Below are positions 46,009 to 54,988 of a stretch of 64,000 bases of DNA, piece after piece; the first letter of the stretch is position 1, and each line of letters begins with the position of its first letter. The position numbers and the translations under genes are program-made. Source of the stretch: Natronoarchaeum mannanilyticum (GTDB taxonomy: Archaea; Halobacteriota; Halobacteria; Halobacteriales; Natronoarchaeaceae); contig NZ_BAAADV010000001.1 in the NCBI RefSeq assembly GCF_039522665.1, forward strand, positions 930,001 to 994,000. Reading direction: 5' to 3'. The notes under the pieces were generated by a model that saw nothing but the letters and a program-made list of their open reading frames with translations, had not been told where the DNA came from and searched no databases.

Positions 46009-46650
46009 CTACTCCTCGACGAGATCCGCGAGCAGATCCGAGACGTACTCGACCTCGTCCTCGTTGACGCCGTGGCCCATCCCCTCGTAGAGGCGCTTCT
46101 CGACGGCCGCGTTCAGGTTCTCGAACACCGACGCCGACTCGTGAACGCGCTCCTCGGGGATGTGGGGGTCGACGTCGCTGCAGCCGAAGAAGGCGGGCGT
46201 GCCCTCCAGGTCACCCTCGTAGTCGCCTTCGTCGACCGACTCGCCGATGAGGCCGCCGCTCAGCGCCACCAGCCCGCCGTAGCGCGTCGGGTTCCTGGCG
46301 ACGAACTCGCTGGCGAGGCAGGCGCCCTGCGAGAACCCCAGCACGACGACGCGCTCGGTCGGGATTCCCGCGTCGTTGGCCTTGTCGACGGCGTCGGCGA
46401 CCGCCTGTAGACCGGAGCTCCGGCCGGGCTCGTTCTGCTCGACCGGCGCGAGGAACGAGTTGGGATACCACGTGTTCCTGGCGGCCTGGGGCGCGAGGAA
46501 CGCCACGCCGTGTTGGTAGAAGTCGTCGGCCATCTGGACGATGCTGCCCGCGCTGGCGCCGCGGCCGTGGACGAGCACCGCGGCGGCGTCCGCCGCGTCG
46601 AGCGGCGCGCCGGCGGTCACGAGTTCCTGGTCCTGGTGGGGTCCGCTCAT
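46009..46650 (-). CDS. Phospholipase/carboxylesterase (alpha/beta hydrolase, MhqD-like)
   Basis: The 213-aa hydrolase has the nucleophile elbow GFSQGACLA (catalytic Ser), an N-terminal VLVHGRGASAGSIVQMADDF with the oxyanion-forming HGRG, and the C-terminal catalytic His in GMGHGVNED. The Asp is in CSDVDPHIP. The family includes acylprotein thioesterases and MhqD-type esterases that protect from quinones in Bacillus. It faces the dioxygenase/dehydrogenase pair from the other strand, 35 nt away, which fits a common detoxification theme without proving it. Confidence 0.88.
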   Translation of the reverse strand: MSGPHQDQELVTAGAPLDAADAAAVLVHGRGASAGSIVQMADDFYQHGVAFLAPQAARNTWYPNSFLAPVEQNEPGRSSGLQAVADAVDKANDAGIPTERVVVLGFSQGACLASEFVARNPTRYGGLVALSGGLIGESVDEGDYEGDLEGTPAFFGCSDVDPHIPEERVHESASVFENLNAAVEKRLYEGMGHGVNEDEVEYVSDLLADLVEE

Positions 46651-46709
46651 GATCTACTGCACGTACCCGCTGCGGAGCCTTTAGTGTCCTCCCACCGGAA
46701 ACGAACGCC

Positions 46710-47039
46710 ATGGACTCGCCCGAGGAGCTCGTCCGCGCGTTCTACGACGCGCTCGACGAGCACGCTTACGACGACCTGCGCGGGCTGCTCGACCCCGAGT
46801 TCGTCCAGGAACGCCCCGACCGGACGTTCGAGGACCGCGAGGCGTTCGTCGCGTTCATGCGCGAGGACCGCCCGCAGACCGACACGACCCACGAGATCGA
46901 GCGCGTGTTCGTCGACGAGGACCGGGCGGCCGTTCAGGGGCGGCTGCTCGACTCGTCGGGCGAGGAACTGTTCCGGTTCGCTGACGTCCACGACGTCGAG
47001 GACGACCGGATCGTCCACCTGCGTACGTACACGCACTGA
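46710..47039 (+). CDS. Nuclear transport factor 2-like (SnoaL-like) protein
   Basis: The 109-aa product has the NTF2 fold pattern: long N-terminal helix SPEELVRAFYDALDEHAYDDLRGLLDPEFV, then beta strands EIERVFVDEDRAAVQG and ELFRFADVHDVEDDRIVHLRTYT. The fold is used for binding small hydrophobic compounds; there is no catalytic signature to name a reaction. It is divergent from the carboxylesterase gene by 59 nt. Confidence 0.82.
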   Translation: MDSPEELVRAFYDALDEHAYDDLRGLLDPEFVQERPDRTFEDREAFVAFMREDRPQTDTTHEIERVFVDEDRAAVQGRLLDSSGEELFRFADVHDVEDDRIVHLRTYTH

Positions 47040-47098
47040 CCATATCTTCGCCGAGATCAGACGGAAACAAAGATGGAGCCGGAGTCGGAAGCCGAACC

Positions 47099-47305
47099 AT
47101 GGACCCGATACGAGTCCTCGCGATCGTCCTGACCGCCGCGATCGGCGGCCTCCTCGTGTTCTACGGCAGCCTGTTCACGATCATCGCGATCGGCCCGATC
47201 GGCCTCGCGGGCGTCGCGCTCGCGGGCGTGTTCGGACTGCTCGCGGCGTTCAACGTCGGGTCGTACGTCCGCGCCGTGACCGGAGACAGCGCCGAACGGC
47301 GCTGA
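47099..47305 (+). CDS. Small two-helix membrane protein
   Basis: The 68-aa product is almost entirely two hydrophobic segments (VLAIVLTAAIGGLLVFYGSL and IAIGPIGLAGVALAGVFGLLAAF) with a short charged tail, AVTGDSAERR. The function is unknown. The gene lies 59 nt after the NTF2-like gene on the same strand and ends 7 nt before the convergent serS gene. Confidence 0.7.
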   Translation: MDPIRVLAIVLTAAIGGLLVFYGSLFTIIAIGPIGLAGVALAGVFGLLAAFNVGSYVRAVTGDSAERR

Positions 47306-47312
47306 GAAGGTA

Positions 47313-48695
47313 CTACTCCCGCTCGCCGGCGCCGACGGCGGACTCGCCGACCGGTTCGTGGCCTTCGATGACCTCCTGACCGCCCATGTAGGGGCGGAGC
47401 GCCTCGGGCACCGTCACGGTGCCGTCGTCGTTCTGGTAGTACTCCAGAATCGCGACCAGCACCCGCGGGATCGCGACGCCGGAGGCGTTGAGCGTGTGGA
47501 GGTAGTCGGCCGATTCGTGGCGCTCGGGCCGGTAGCGGAGGCCGGCGCGCCGGGCCTGGAACTCCTCGAAGTTCGACGCCGAGGAGACTTCGAGCCAGCG
47601 CCCGCCCTCCTCGGGGCCCTCGTCCATGTCGTCGCCGGGCGCCCAGACCTCGATGTCGTACTTCTTGGCCTGCGTGAAGCCCATATCTCCCGTGCACATC
47701 TCCAGCACGCGGTAGGGAAGGTCGAGGCGTTCGAGCACCTCGGCGGCCTCCTCTACCAGTTCGTCGAGGCGGTCGTAGCTCTCGTCGGGGCGGACGAAGT
47801 TGACGAGTTCGACCTTGTGGAACTGGTGGACGCGAACGTATCCTCGGGTTTCGGTGCCGTGCTCGCCGGCCTCGCGCCGGAAGTTCGGCGAGAACGCCTG
47901 GTGCTTGATCGGGAGATCGTCGTCGAGCAGGATCTCGTCGCGGTACATGTTGGTGACCGGCACCTCCGCGGTCGGCAGGAGCCAGAGGTCGTCGTCCTCG
48001 ATCTCGTCGTCCTGCCGCGCGCCGACGCGGTAGGCGTCCTCGGCGAACTTCGGGAGCTGGCCGGTCCCCTCCATCGATCGGGAGTTGACGGGGATCGGCG
48101 GCAGCACGTCGACGTACTCCTGCTCGCGGTGGACGTCGAGCATGAACTGGATCAGCGCGTGCTCTAAGCGTGCGCCCTCGCCCTTGACGAACTGGAACCC
48201 GCCGCCCGAGACTTTCGCGCCGCGCTCGAAGTCGAGCACGTCGAGTTCCTCGCCCAGATCGTAGTGCGGGACGACCTCGTCGGGCAGGTCGCGCAGCTCG
48301 TCGAATCCCCAGCGGTCGACCTCGACGTTGTCCGATTCGTCGTCGCCGACCGGCGCGTCCTCGTGGGGAATGTTCGGGAGCTCGAGCATCCGCTCGTCGA
48401 TCTCGTCTTTCAGCTCGTCGGCGCGATCCTCGACCTCCTCGAGTTCCTCTTTGAGCTCCTGGGAGCGGTCGATCGCCTCCTGGGCCTTCTCCTCCTCGCC
48501 GGACTGCTTGTACTCGCCGATCTGCCGGCTGACCTCGTTGCGCTCGTGGCGCAGCTCGTCCCCGCGAGCCTTCAGGTCGCGCCACTCCTCGTCGAGGGCG
48601 ACGATCTCGTCGACGTCGACGCCGTCGACGCCTTTCACCTCGACGGCGCGGCGCACCTGCTCGGGGTCCTCGCGGAGCAACGTTCTGTCGAGCAT
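47313..48695 (-). CDS. serS: Serine--tRNA ligase
   Basis: The 460-aa class II synthetase charges tRNA-Ser. The N-terminal coiled-coil arm that grips the long variable arm occupies residues about 1-110 ([21 protein letters not shown] and onward). Class II motifs are visible: motif 2 around [25 protein letters not shown], the serine site [13 protein letters not shown] and motif 3 near [21 protein letters not shown]. The protein is the standard (bacterial-like) SerRS, not the methanogen type. The start [17 protein letters not shown] is the normal one. Confidence 0.97.
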   Translation of the reverse strand: MLDRTLLREDPEQVRRAVEVKGVDGVDVDEIVALDEEWRDLKARGDELRHERNEVSRQIGEYKQSGEEEKAQEAIDRSQELKEELEEVEDRADELKDEIDERMLELPNIPHEDAPVGDDESDNVEVDRWGFDELRDLPDEVVPHYDLGEELDVLDFERGAKVSGGGFQFVKGEGARLEHALIQFMLDVHREQEYVDVLPPIPVNSRSMEGTGQLPKFAEDAYRVGARQDDEIEDDDLWLLPTAEVPVTNMYRDEILLDDDLPIKHQAFSPNFRREAGEHGTETRGYVRVHQFHKVELVNFVRPDESYDRLDELVEEAAEVLERLDLPYRVLEMCTGDMGFTQAKKYDIEVWAPGDDMDEGPEEGGRWLEVSSASNFEEFQARRAGLRYRPERHESADYLHTLNASGVAIPRVLVAILEYYQNDDGTVTVPEALRPYMGGQEVIEGHEPVGESAVGAGERE

Positions 48696-48761
48696 TCTTG
48701 CTCGGGAGTTCCGGGGCGCGTGGCAAAACCGTGTCGATGCGCCGGACCGGCCGGCCGGCGC

Positions 48762-49157
48762 CTACCGGAACAGGCCCTTGATCTTCGCGACGAACCCCTG
48801 GTCGTCGTCCGACGCGTCGGCGGTGGATTCGTCGGACGAGAACAGGGAGTCCACCCGACCGTGACCCTCATCGCCGTCGTCGCCCGCTGCAGCGTCCGCC
48901 TCGTCGTCGGCGTCGCCTTCCGATACAGTGTCAGCCCCGTCGGCGGCCGCCGCGTCGACGTCCGGTTCGCTATCCTCGACATCGGCGACCTCCGGGTCGG
49001 CCTCCTCAGCGGCGTCGTCCTCGGCGTCGTCCGCGTCGGCGACCTCTTCGAGGTCGGCGCGGAGGTCCTCCGGCGGCTCGAACAGATCCCCGTCGCACTC
49101 GTCGCAGACCTCGGCCTGGGGCCCGACCTCGGCCCCGCAGTGGTGGCAGTATCTCAT
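48762..49157 (-). CDS. Zinc-ribbon protein with acidic linker
   Basis: The 131-aa product starts MRYCHHCGAEVGPQAEVCDEC with a complete four-Cys ribbon (Cys4, Cys7, Cys18, Cys21). About 90 residues of Asp, Glu and Ala follow, and the last segment GFVAKIKGLFR is amphipathic and basic, so it may contact membrane or a partner. The ATG at 49157 precedes the ribbon; the longer frame upstream is not acidic. No function is known for such haloarchaeal proteins. Confidence 0.8.
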   Translation of the reverse strand: MRYCHHCGAEVGPQAEVCDECDGDLFEPPEDLRADLEEVADADDAEDDAAEEADPEVADVEDSEPDVDAAAADGADTVSEGDADDEADAAAGDDGDEGHGRVDSLFSSDESTADASDDDQGFVAKIKGLFR

Positions 49158-49309
49158 TGCCCGGTTGTTTCCGGGCGGTTCCCATAAGGTTGCGGGGCTG
49201 AGAACTCGGGCGTCGGCTGCCGCGTCGGCGGGACGTGGAGCGGCGCCGAGCGACGCCGACGGGTTCCGGCGCGCCAAGTTCTTTGAGGCCGGGGGACGCG
49301 CGTCAAGGT

Positions 49310-50221
49310 ATGGCAGCAGGCGACGTCTTCGAGGTGACGACCGGGAACTGCGAGGACTTGCACTACGTCGACACCGGGATGTACGACTCGCCCGAGTACG
49401 GCTCGGTGTACGTGCTCGACGCCGAGCGCCCCGCGGTGATCGATACGGGGCTCGGCACGAACTACGAGCGCGTCGTCGACGCGATCGAGGCGGTCGGGCT
49501 CGCGCTCGCCGACATCGAGGTGATCGCGGTCACGCACGTCCACCTCGACCACGCGGGCGGCGCGGGCTTTCTCGCGCGGGACTGCCCGAACGCCGACGTG
49601 TACGTCCACGAGATCGGCGCGCGCCACCTCGTCGACCCCGAGCGCCTCGTCGAGGGAACGAAGCGCGCAGTCGGCGACCAATGGCAGTACTACGTCGAAC
49701 CGCGCCCGATCGCCGAGGATCGGATCGTCGAACTCTCGGACGGCGACGCGATCGATCTGGGCGATCACGAACTGGTCGCCCACCACGCGCCGGGCCACGC
49801 GCCCCATCAGGTCGTCTTCGAGGACCCCGCGAACGACGCGGCGTTCACCGCGGACGCCGCGGGCATCTGGGTGCCCTCGCTCGACCGGATCGAGCCGACG
49901 TCGCCGCCCTCGAACTTCGATCTGGAGGCGGCGATCGACGACGTCGAGATGCTGCAGGAACTCGGCGTCGAGACGCTGCTGTTCGGCCACTTCGGGCCGT
50001 GTCCGGCCGACGGCGTGCTCGACGAGTACGCCGACGTGATCGCGGAGTGGGTCGGCGCCGTCGAGGACGAGCGCGAAGAGCGGGGCGACGACGAGGCCGT
50101 CGTCGAGCACTTCGCCGAGACCGTCGACCCGGAACTGATCGAGATCTGGGGCGAGCACAAGACGCGAGCGGAGGCGGCGATGAACGTCCGGGGCGTGCTG
50201 GGATACCTCGACTCGTCGTAA
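49310..50221 (+). CDS. MBL-fold metallo-hydrolase
   Basis: The 303-aa protein has the metallo-beta-lactamase motif THVHLDHAGG (His76, His78, Asp80, His81), an earlier PAVIDTGLG, and later HHAPGHAPHQVVF and LLFGHFGPCP that supply the other metal ligands. The fold is used by glyoxalase II, lactonases and others. The C-terminal helical extension (AVEDEREERGDDEAVVEHF) resembles the haloarchaeal hydrolase subfamily. The substrate is not predictable. ATG 49310 is chosen because the preceding residues of the longer frame are Arg/Ser-rich. Confidence 0.88.
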   Translation: MAAGDVFEVTTGNCEDLHYVDTGMYDSPEYGSVYVLDAERPAVIDTGLGTNYERVVDAIEAVGLALADIEVIAVTHVHLDHAGGAGFLARDCPNADVYVHEIGARHLVDPERLVEGTKRAVGDQWQYYVEPRPIAEDRIVELSDGDAIDLGDHELVAHHAPGHAPHQVVFEDPANDAAFTADAAGIWVPSLDRIEPTSPPSNFDLEAAIDDVEMLQELGVETLLFGHFGPCPADGVLDEYADVIAEWVGAVEDEREERGDDEAVVEHFAETVDPELIEIWGEHKTRAEAAMNVRGVLGYLDSS

Positions 50222-50232
50222 CGGTTCGCGTT

Positions 50233-50496
50233 TCAACGCACATCGCTCGCGCTTCGGCGCACGTCGCGATAGTACGCGTATCCGCCGACGTTGACGAGTA
50301 CGAAGCCGAGCGTCGCCGCGGCGATGCGAAAATCGCTCGGGAAGTCCCCGGCAAACAGGCCGACACCTAATCCGACGCCGAGCAGCGCGGTGCCCGCCTG
50401 GCGCTGCAGTGACTCGCCTCGAAAGCGGTCGAGAACCGCGAGTCCCAGAAGCGTCAGAACCGACATCGCCACGAGGAGATCTACGACGCCAGCCAT
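50233..50496 (-). CDS. Small membrane protein, three hydrophobic segments
   Basis: The 87-aa product begins MAGVVDLLVAMSVLTLLGLAVLDRF and has two more hydrophobic stretches (AGTALLGVGLGVGLFAG and IAAATLGFVLVNVGGYAYY), then a basic end. The ATG at 50496 is supported by a strong TATATA box at 50521-50528, about 28 nt upstream; an in-frame ATG at 50514 is too close to the box. The function is unknown. It converges on the MBL gene. Confidence 0.65.
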   Translation of the reverse strand: MAGVVDLLVAMSVLTLLGLAVLDRFRGESLQRQAGTALLGVGLGVGLFAGDFPSDFRIAAATLGFVLVNVGGYAYYRDVRRSASDVR

Positions 50497-50647
50497 CGAT
50501 ATATTCACATCCATCTCGGAAGTATATAAACGTCGGTCGCGTAGCCTGCGTCCACCGCCATGAGCGATCGATATGCACGGCCGCGATTCCACAACTATAC
50601 ACGCCCTGCCAGTTCAGGACCTTTTATCATGAACGGGGGACGTTGAC

Positions 50648-52708
50648 ATGCACATGAACTGGCGAGAGGCGGAACGGGACTTTTCGGACGAGGTAGTCGG
50701 GATGACGACGCTCCCCCGGATGTTCGAGGCGAGCGCCGAGCGCAACGAGAACCGGCCCGCCCAGCGCTACAAGGGCGGGATCTACGACCGATCGCTGACC
50801 GAGACGGTGCTCCCGGCGGCGCCCGACGGCGAGTTCCGGTCGATCCCCTACGCAGAGATGCGCGATATCGTCCACCACCTCGCGGCCGGATTCCGCGATC
50901 TGGGCGTCGAAGCCGGAACGCGCGTCGGCATCTTCGCCGACACGCGCATGGAGTGGGCACAGTCCGACTTCGCGCTGCTGGCGGCGGGCGGCGTCGTCAC
51001 GACGGTCTACACCGGCTCGTCGCCCCGGCAGGTCCAGTACCTGCTCGACGACCCCGGCGCGGAGGGCGTCGTCGTCGAGAACGAGGAGCTGTTGGATCGC
51101 GTGCTGGCCGTCGAGGACGAACTCGATCTGGAGTTCATCGTCGTGATGGACGAGGTCGACAGGCGCGACGAGGCGTTCGACCGCGACGACGTCCTGACGC
51201 TGGCGGACGTCCACGATCGGGGCGCCGAGCTGTTCGATCCCGACGAGTACGAGGGCTGGCTCGACGAGCGCGACCCCGAGGATCTGGCGAGCCTGATCTA
51301 CACGTCGGGGACGACCGGCCAGCCCAAGGGCGTCGAGCTCACCCACGCCAACTTCCGGTCGAACGTCAATCAGGTGTACACCCGGTACGGCCCGCGCCCG
51401 GACAAGGGCGACGTGCCCGCAATCGACCAGGAGACCCGCACCGTCTCCTTTCTCCCGCTCGCGCACGTGTTCGAGCGCCTCGCGGGACACTTCCTGATGT
51501 TCGCGGCCGGCGCCTGCGTGGGCTACGCCGAGAGTTCCGACACGGTACAGGAGGACTTCCAGGCCGTCGGGCCGACGACCGCCACGAGCGTGCCGCGCGT
51601 GTACGAGAAGATGTACGACGCGATCCGCGAGCAGGCCCGCGAGTCGGATCTCAAGGCCCGAATCTTCGAGTGGGCGACCGACGTCGGCCGGGCGTACCAC
51701 GAGGCCGACTCGCCGGGCATCGCGCTGGAAGCTAAGCGCAAAGTCGCCGACAAGCTCGTGTTCGGCCAGGTCAAGGAGGCGCTGGGCGGCGAGGTCGAGT
51801 TCTTCATCAGCGGCGGCGGCAGCCTCTCGGCGGAACTCTGCGCGCTGTACCACGGGATGGGCCTGCCGATCTACGAGGGGTACGGGCTCACCGAGACCGC
51901 GCCCGTCGTCGCCGTCAACCCGCCGGAGGAGCCCAAGGTAGGAACGATCGGCCCGCCGGTCGTCGACGTCGACGTGCGGATCGACCGGTCGATCGTCTCC
52001 CAGGAGAAGTACGAGGATCGACCGGGAGAAGTCGGCGAGCTACTCGTCAGGGGGCCGAACGTCACCGCGGGCTACTGGAACAAGCCCGAGGAAACCGAAT
52101 CGGCGTTCGTCTCGGACGCGGCGCTCGCCGACGCCGCCGACGCCGCGGCGACCGCCGAGGACGGCGGGCCCGGTTCCGAACCGACCGAGGCCGACGGGGG
52201 AACGGCGGGAACCGACGCCGACGACCGCTGGTTCCGCACCGGCGACGTGGTCCACCGCCGCCCGGACGACTACATCGAGTTCGAGGAGCGCGCCAAGCAG
52301 ATCCTGGTGCTCTCGACGGGCAAGAACGTCGCCCCGGCGCCGATCGAGGACGCGTTCGCTTCCAGCGAGGTCGTCGAGCAGTGCATGGTCGTCGGCGACG
52401 GCCGCAAGTTCGTCTCCGCGATCGTCGTTCCGAATCTCGACGGGCTGCGCAAGTGGGCCGACCGCGAGGGGATCGACCTGCCCGACGACGAGGACGAGCT
52501 GGCCGACGACGAGCGCGTCCGCGAGCGCATCCAGCGGGAGGTCGACGAGGTCAACGAGAACTTCGAGAGCTACGAGACGATCAAGAAGTTCCGGCTGGTC
52601 GGCCAGGAGTTCACCGAGAACAACGACCTGATGACGCCGACGATGAAGAAGAAACGCCGGAACATCATCGACCGATTCGAGGCCGAGATCGACTCGATGT
52701 ACGAGTAA
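50648..52708 (+). CDS. AMP-dependent acyl-CoA synthetase (long-chain type), copy 1
   Basis: The 686-aa enzyme activates a carboxylic acid to acyl-AMP and then acyl-CoA. The AMP-binding signature YTSGTTGQPKGVELTH lies near residue 220, the second motif IYEGYGLTETAPVVAVNPP near 410, and the C-terminal lysine region TGKNVAPAPIEDAF near 555. It is a FadD15-like long-chain type. Compared with its tandem neighbour it has an extra acidic/Ala-rich insertion of about 25 residues around residue 500. A TTTTATC box at 50622-50628 fits a leaderless start at 50648 (or Met3 at 50654). Confidence 0.93.
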   Translation: MHMNWREAERDFSDEVVGMTTLPRMFEASAERNENRPAQRYKGGIYDRSLTETVLPAAPDGEFRSIPYAEMRDIVHHLAAGFRDLGVEAGTRVGIFADTRMEWAQSDFALLAAGGVVTTVYTGSSPRQVQYLLDDPGAEGVVVENEELLDRVLAVEDELDLEFIVVMDEVDRRDEAFDRDDVLTLADVHDRGAELFDPDEYEGWLDERDPEDLASLIYTSGTTGQPKGVELTHANFRSNVNQVYTRYGPRPDKGDVPAIDQETRTVSFLPLAHVFERLAGHFLMFAAGACVGYAESSDTVQEDFQAVGPTTATSVPRVYEKMYDAIREQARESDLKARIFEWATDVGRAYHEADSPGIALEAKRKVADKLVFGQVKEALGGEVEFFISGGGSLSAELCALYHGMGLPIYEGYGLTETAPVVAVNPPEEPKVGTIGPPVVDVDVRIDRSIVSQEKYEDRPGEVGELLVRGPNVTAGYWNKPEETESAFVSDAALADAADAAATAEDGGPGSEPTEADGGTAGTDADDRWFRTGDVVHRRPDDYIEFEERAKQILVLSTGKNVAPAPIEDAFASSEVVEQCMVVGDGRKFVSAIVVPNLDGLRKWADREGIDLPDDEDELADDERVRERIQREVDEVNENFESYETIKKFRLVGQEFTENNDLMTPTMKKKRRNIIDRFEAEIDSMYE

Positions 52709-52849
52709 TCGAGGCGGTGCGACGCGCGCCGTCGCCGCCGCCGTTCTCTTACTCGGTCTGACGTATCCACTGGCGGCCATCGCCAGGCGCGCTACCGGCG
52801 GAAACATCCCACTGATTTATTATTATAGAGTGAGACTGACACGCAAGGT

Positions 52850-54838
52850 ATGAGCTGGCGTGACGCGGAACGGGAGTACGAGGACGAGGTAACGGAACTG
52901 ACCACGCTCCCGCGGACGTTCGAGGCGGCCGCGGATCGCCACAGCGACCGGACGGCCCAGCAGTACAAGGGCGGCATCTACGACCGGTCGCTCGCCGGCG
53001 TCGCGGTCGACCCGGCGCCCGACGGCGAGTACGCCGCCATCTCCTACGACGAGATGCGCGACGTGGTCCGGAATCTCGCGGCGGGCTTTCGCGATCTGGG
53101 CGTCGAGGCCGGCGATCGCATCGGCATCTTCGCCGACACGCGCATGGAGTGGGCCCAGTCCGACTTCGCGCTGCTGGCGGCGGGCGGCGTCGTCACGACG
53201 ATCTACGAGGGCTCCTCGGCCGACCAGGTCGAGTACCTGCTCGACGATCCGGGCGCGACCGGCGTCGTCGTCGAATCCCAGGACCACCTCGAACGCGTGC
53301 TGCGAGTGGCCGACGATCTCGACGTCGAGTTCGCGGTCTCGATGGACGAGCTCGACCCCGAGTACCGCGAGGAAGAGGGCGTGTACACGCTCGCCGAGGT
53401 GTACGAGCGGGGCGCCGACCGGTTCGACGCCGACGCCTACGAGTCGTGGCTCGACGAGCGAGAGCTGGCGGATCTGGCGACGCTGATCTACACGTCGGGG
53501 ACGACCGGCCAGCCCAAAGGCGTCGAGCTCACCCACCGGAACCTGCGGGCGAACGTCACCCAGATCTACCGGCGGGTCGCTCCCCGCCCGGATCGGGACG
53601 CCTCGCTGCCCTCGATCGACCACGAGACCCGAGCGGTCTCGTATCTCCCGCTGGCGCACGTGTACGAGCGCACAGTCGGTCACTTCCTGATGTTCGCGGT
53701 CGGCGCGAGCGTCGCGTACGCCGAGAGCCCGGACACGCTGCGCGACGACTTCCAGGCGATCCGGCCGACCGCGGCGACGAGCGTCCCGCGCGTGTACGAG
53801 AAGATGTACGACGCGATCCGCGAGCAGGCCCAGGAGTCGGATCTCAAGGCCCGGATCTTCGAGTGGGCGACCGACGTCAGCCAGGCCTACCAGCGCGAGG
53901 AGCGTCCCGGCCTCGGGCTGAAGCTCAAGATAAAAGTCGCCGACAGGCTGGTGTTCTCGGACGTCCGCGACGCGCTGGGCGGCCAGCTGGAGCTGATGAA
54001 CAGCGGCGGCGGGACGCTCTCGCCGGAGCTGTGCCAGCTCTACCACGGGATGGGCCTGCCGATCTACGAGGGGTACGGACTCACCGAGACCGCGCCCGTC
54101 GTCTCGACGAACCCGCCGGAGGACGTCAAGGTCGGGACGATCGGCCCGCCGCTGCCCGGCGTCGACGTGCGGATCGACACGTCGGTCGTGCCGGAGGGGG
54201 AGTTCACCGACGCGATCGGCGAGGTCGGCGAGCTGCTCGTCAAGGGGCCGAACGTCACCGCGGGGTACTGGAACAAGCCCGACAAGACCGAGGCGGCCTT
54301 TACCGAAATCGACGGCGAGCGCTGGTTCCGCACCGGCGACATCGTCCAGCAGCGCCCCGACGACTATCTGGTGTTCCGCGAGCGCGTCAAGCAGATCCTC
54401 GTGCTGTCGACGGGCAAGAACGTCGCGCCGGCGCCGATCGAGGACGCCTTCGCCTCCAGCGAGGTCGTCGAGCAGTGTCTCGTCGTCGGCGACGGCCGCA
54501 AGTTCGTCGGCGCGCTGATCGTCCCGAACGTCGAGGGGCTGCGCAAGTGGGCCGACCGCGAGGGGTTCGACCTGCCCGCGACCGACCAGCTGATCGACGA
54601 CGAGCGCGTCCGCGAGCGCATCCAGCGGGAGGTCGACAAGATCAACGAGCAGTTCGAGGCCCACGAGCGGATCAAGCAGTTCCGGCTGGTCGGCCAGGAG
54701 TTCACCGAGGACAACGACCTCATGACGCCCACGATGAAAAAGAAGCGCCGAAACATTCTGGAGCGGTTCGACGAGCAGGTCGAAGACATCTACGAGAGCG
54801 CGGAGGAGTCCGACTCCGAACCCGCGCCCGCGGAGTGA
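52850..54838 (+). CDS. AMP-dependent acyl-CoA synthetase (long-chain type), copy 2
   Basis: The 662-aa paralogue of the preceding gene has the same motifs: YTSGTTGQPKGVELTH, IYEGYGLTETAPVVSTNPP and TGKNVAPAPIEDAF, and both start WRDAERE- or WREAERD-like and end in long charged helices. It lacks the acidic insertion. Its own TATA box (TTATTATAG, 52817-52825) about 27 nt before the ATG shows it is transcribed separately from copy 1. Together they point to a duplication with different regulation and perhaps chain-length preference. Confidence 0.93.
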   Translation: MSWRDAEREYEDEVTELTTLPRTFEAAADRHSDRTAQQYKGGIYDRSLAGVAVDPAPDGEYAAISYDEMRDVVRNLAAGFRDLGVEAGDRIGIFADTRMEWAQSDFALLAAGGVVTTIYEGSSADQVEYLLDDPGATGVVVESQDHLERVLRVADDLDVEFAVSMDELDPEYREEEGVYTLAEVYERGADRFDADAYESWLDERELADLATLIYTSGTTGQPKGVELTHRNLRANVTQIYRRVAPRPDRDASLPSIDHETRAVSYLPLAHVYERTVGHFLMFAVGASVAYAESPDTLRDDFQAIRPTAATSVPRVYEKMYDAIREQAQESDLKARIFEWATDVSQAYQREERPGLGLKLKIKVADRLVFSDVRDALGGQLELMNSGGGTLSPELCQLYHGMGLPIYEGYGLTETAPVVSTNPPEDVKVGTIGPPLPGVDVRIDTSVVPEGEFTDAIGEVGELLVKGPNVTAGYWNKPDKTEAAFTEIDGERWFRTGDIVQQRPDDYLVFRERVKQILVLSTGKNVAPAPIEDAFASSEVVEQCLVVGDGRKFVGALIVPNVEGLRKWADREGFDLPATDQLIDDERVRERIQREVDKINEQFEAHERIKQFRLVGQEFTEDNDLMTPTMKKKRRNILERFDEQVEDIYESAEESDSEPAPAE

Positions 54839-54988
54839 TCCCGCGGCCGTATCGCTCCGCCGGCTGTCGGTCCCGGAATCGACTGTCGAATGGGAAACCG
54901 GTTTGAGAGTGGCTCTCCTTGCTACCCGTGTGGGCCGCATCAACAGCTACGAGTCGATCCTGACGCCCCGGAGCGGCGGTGATCGGCG

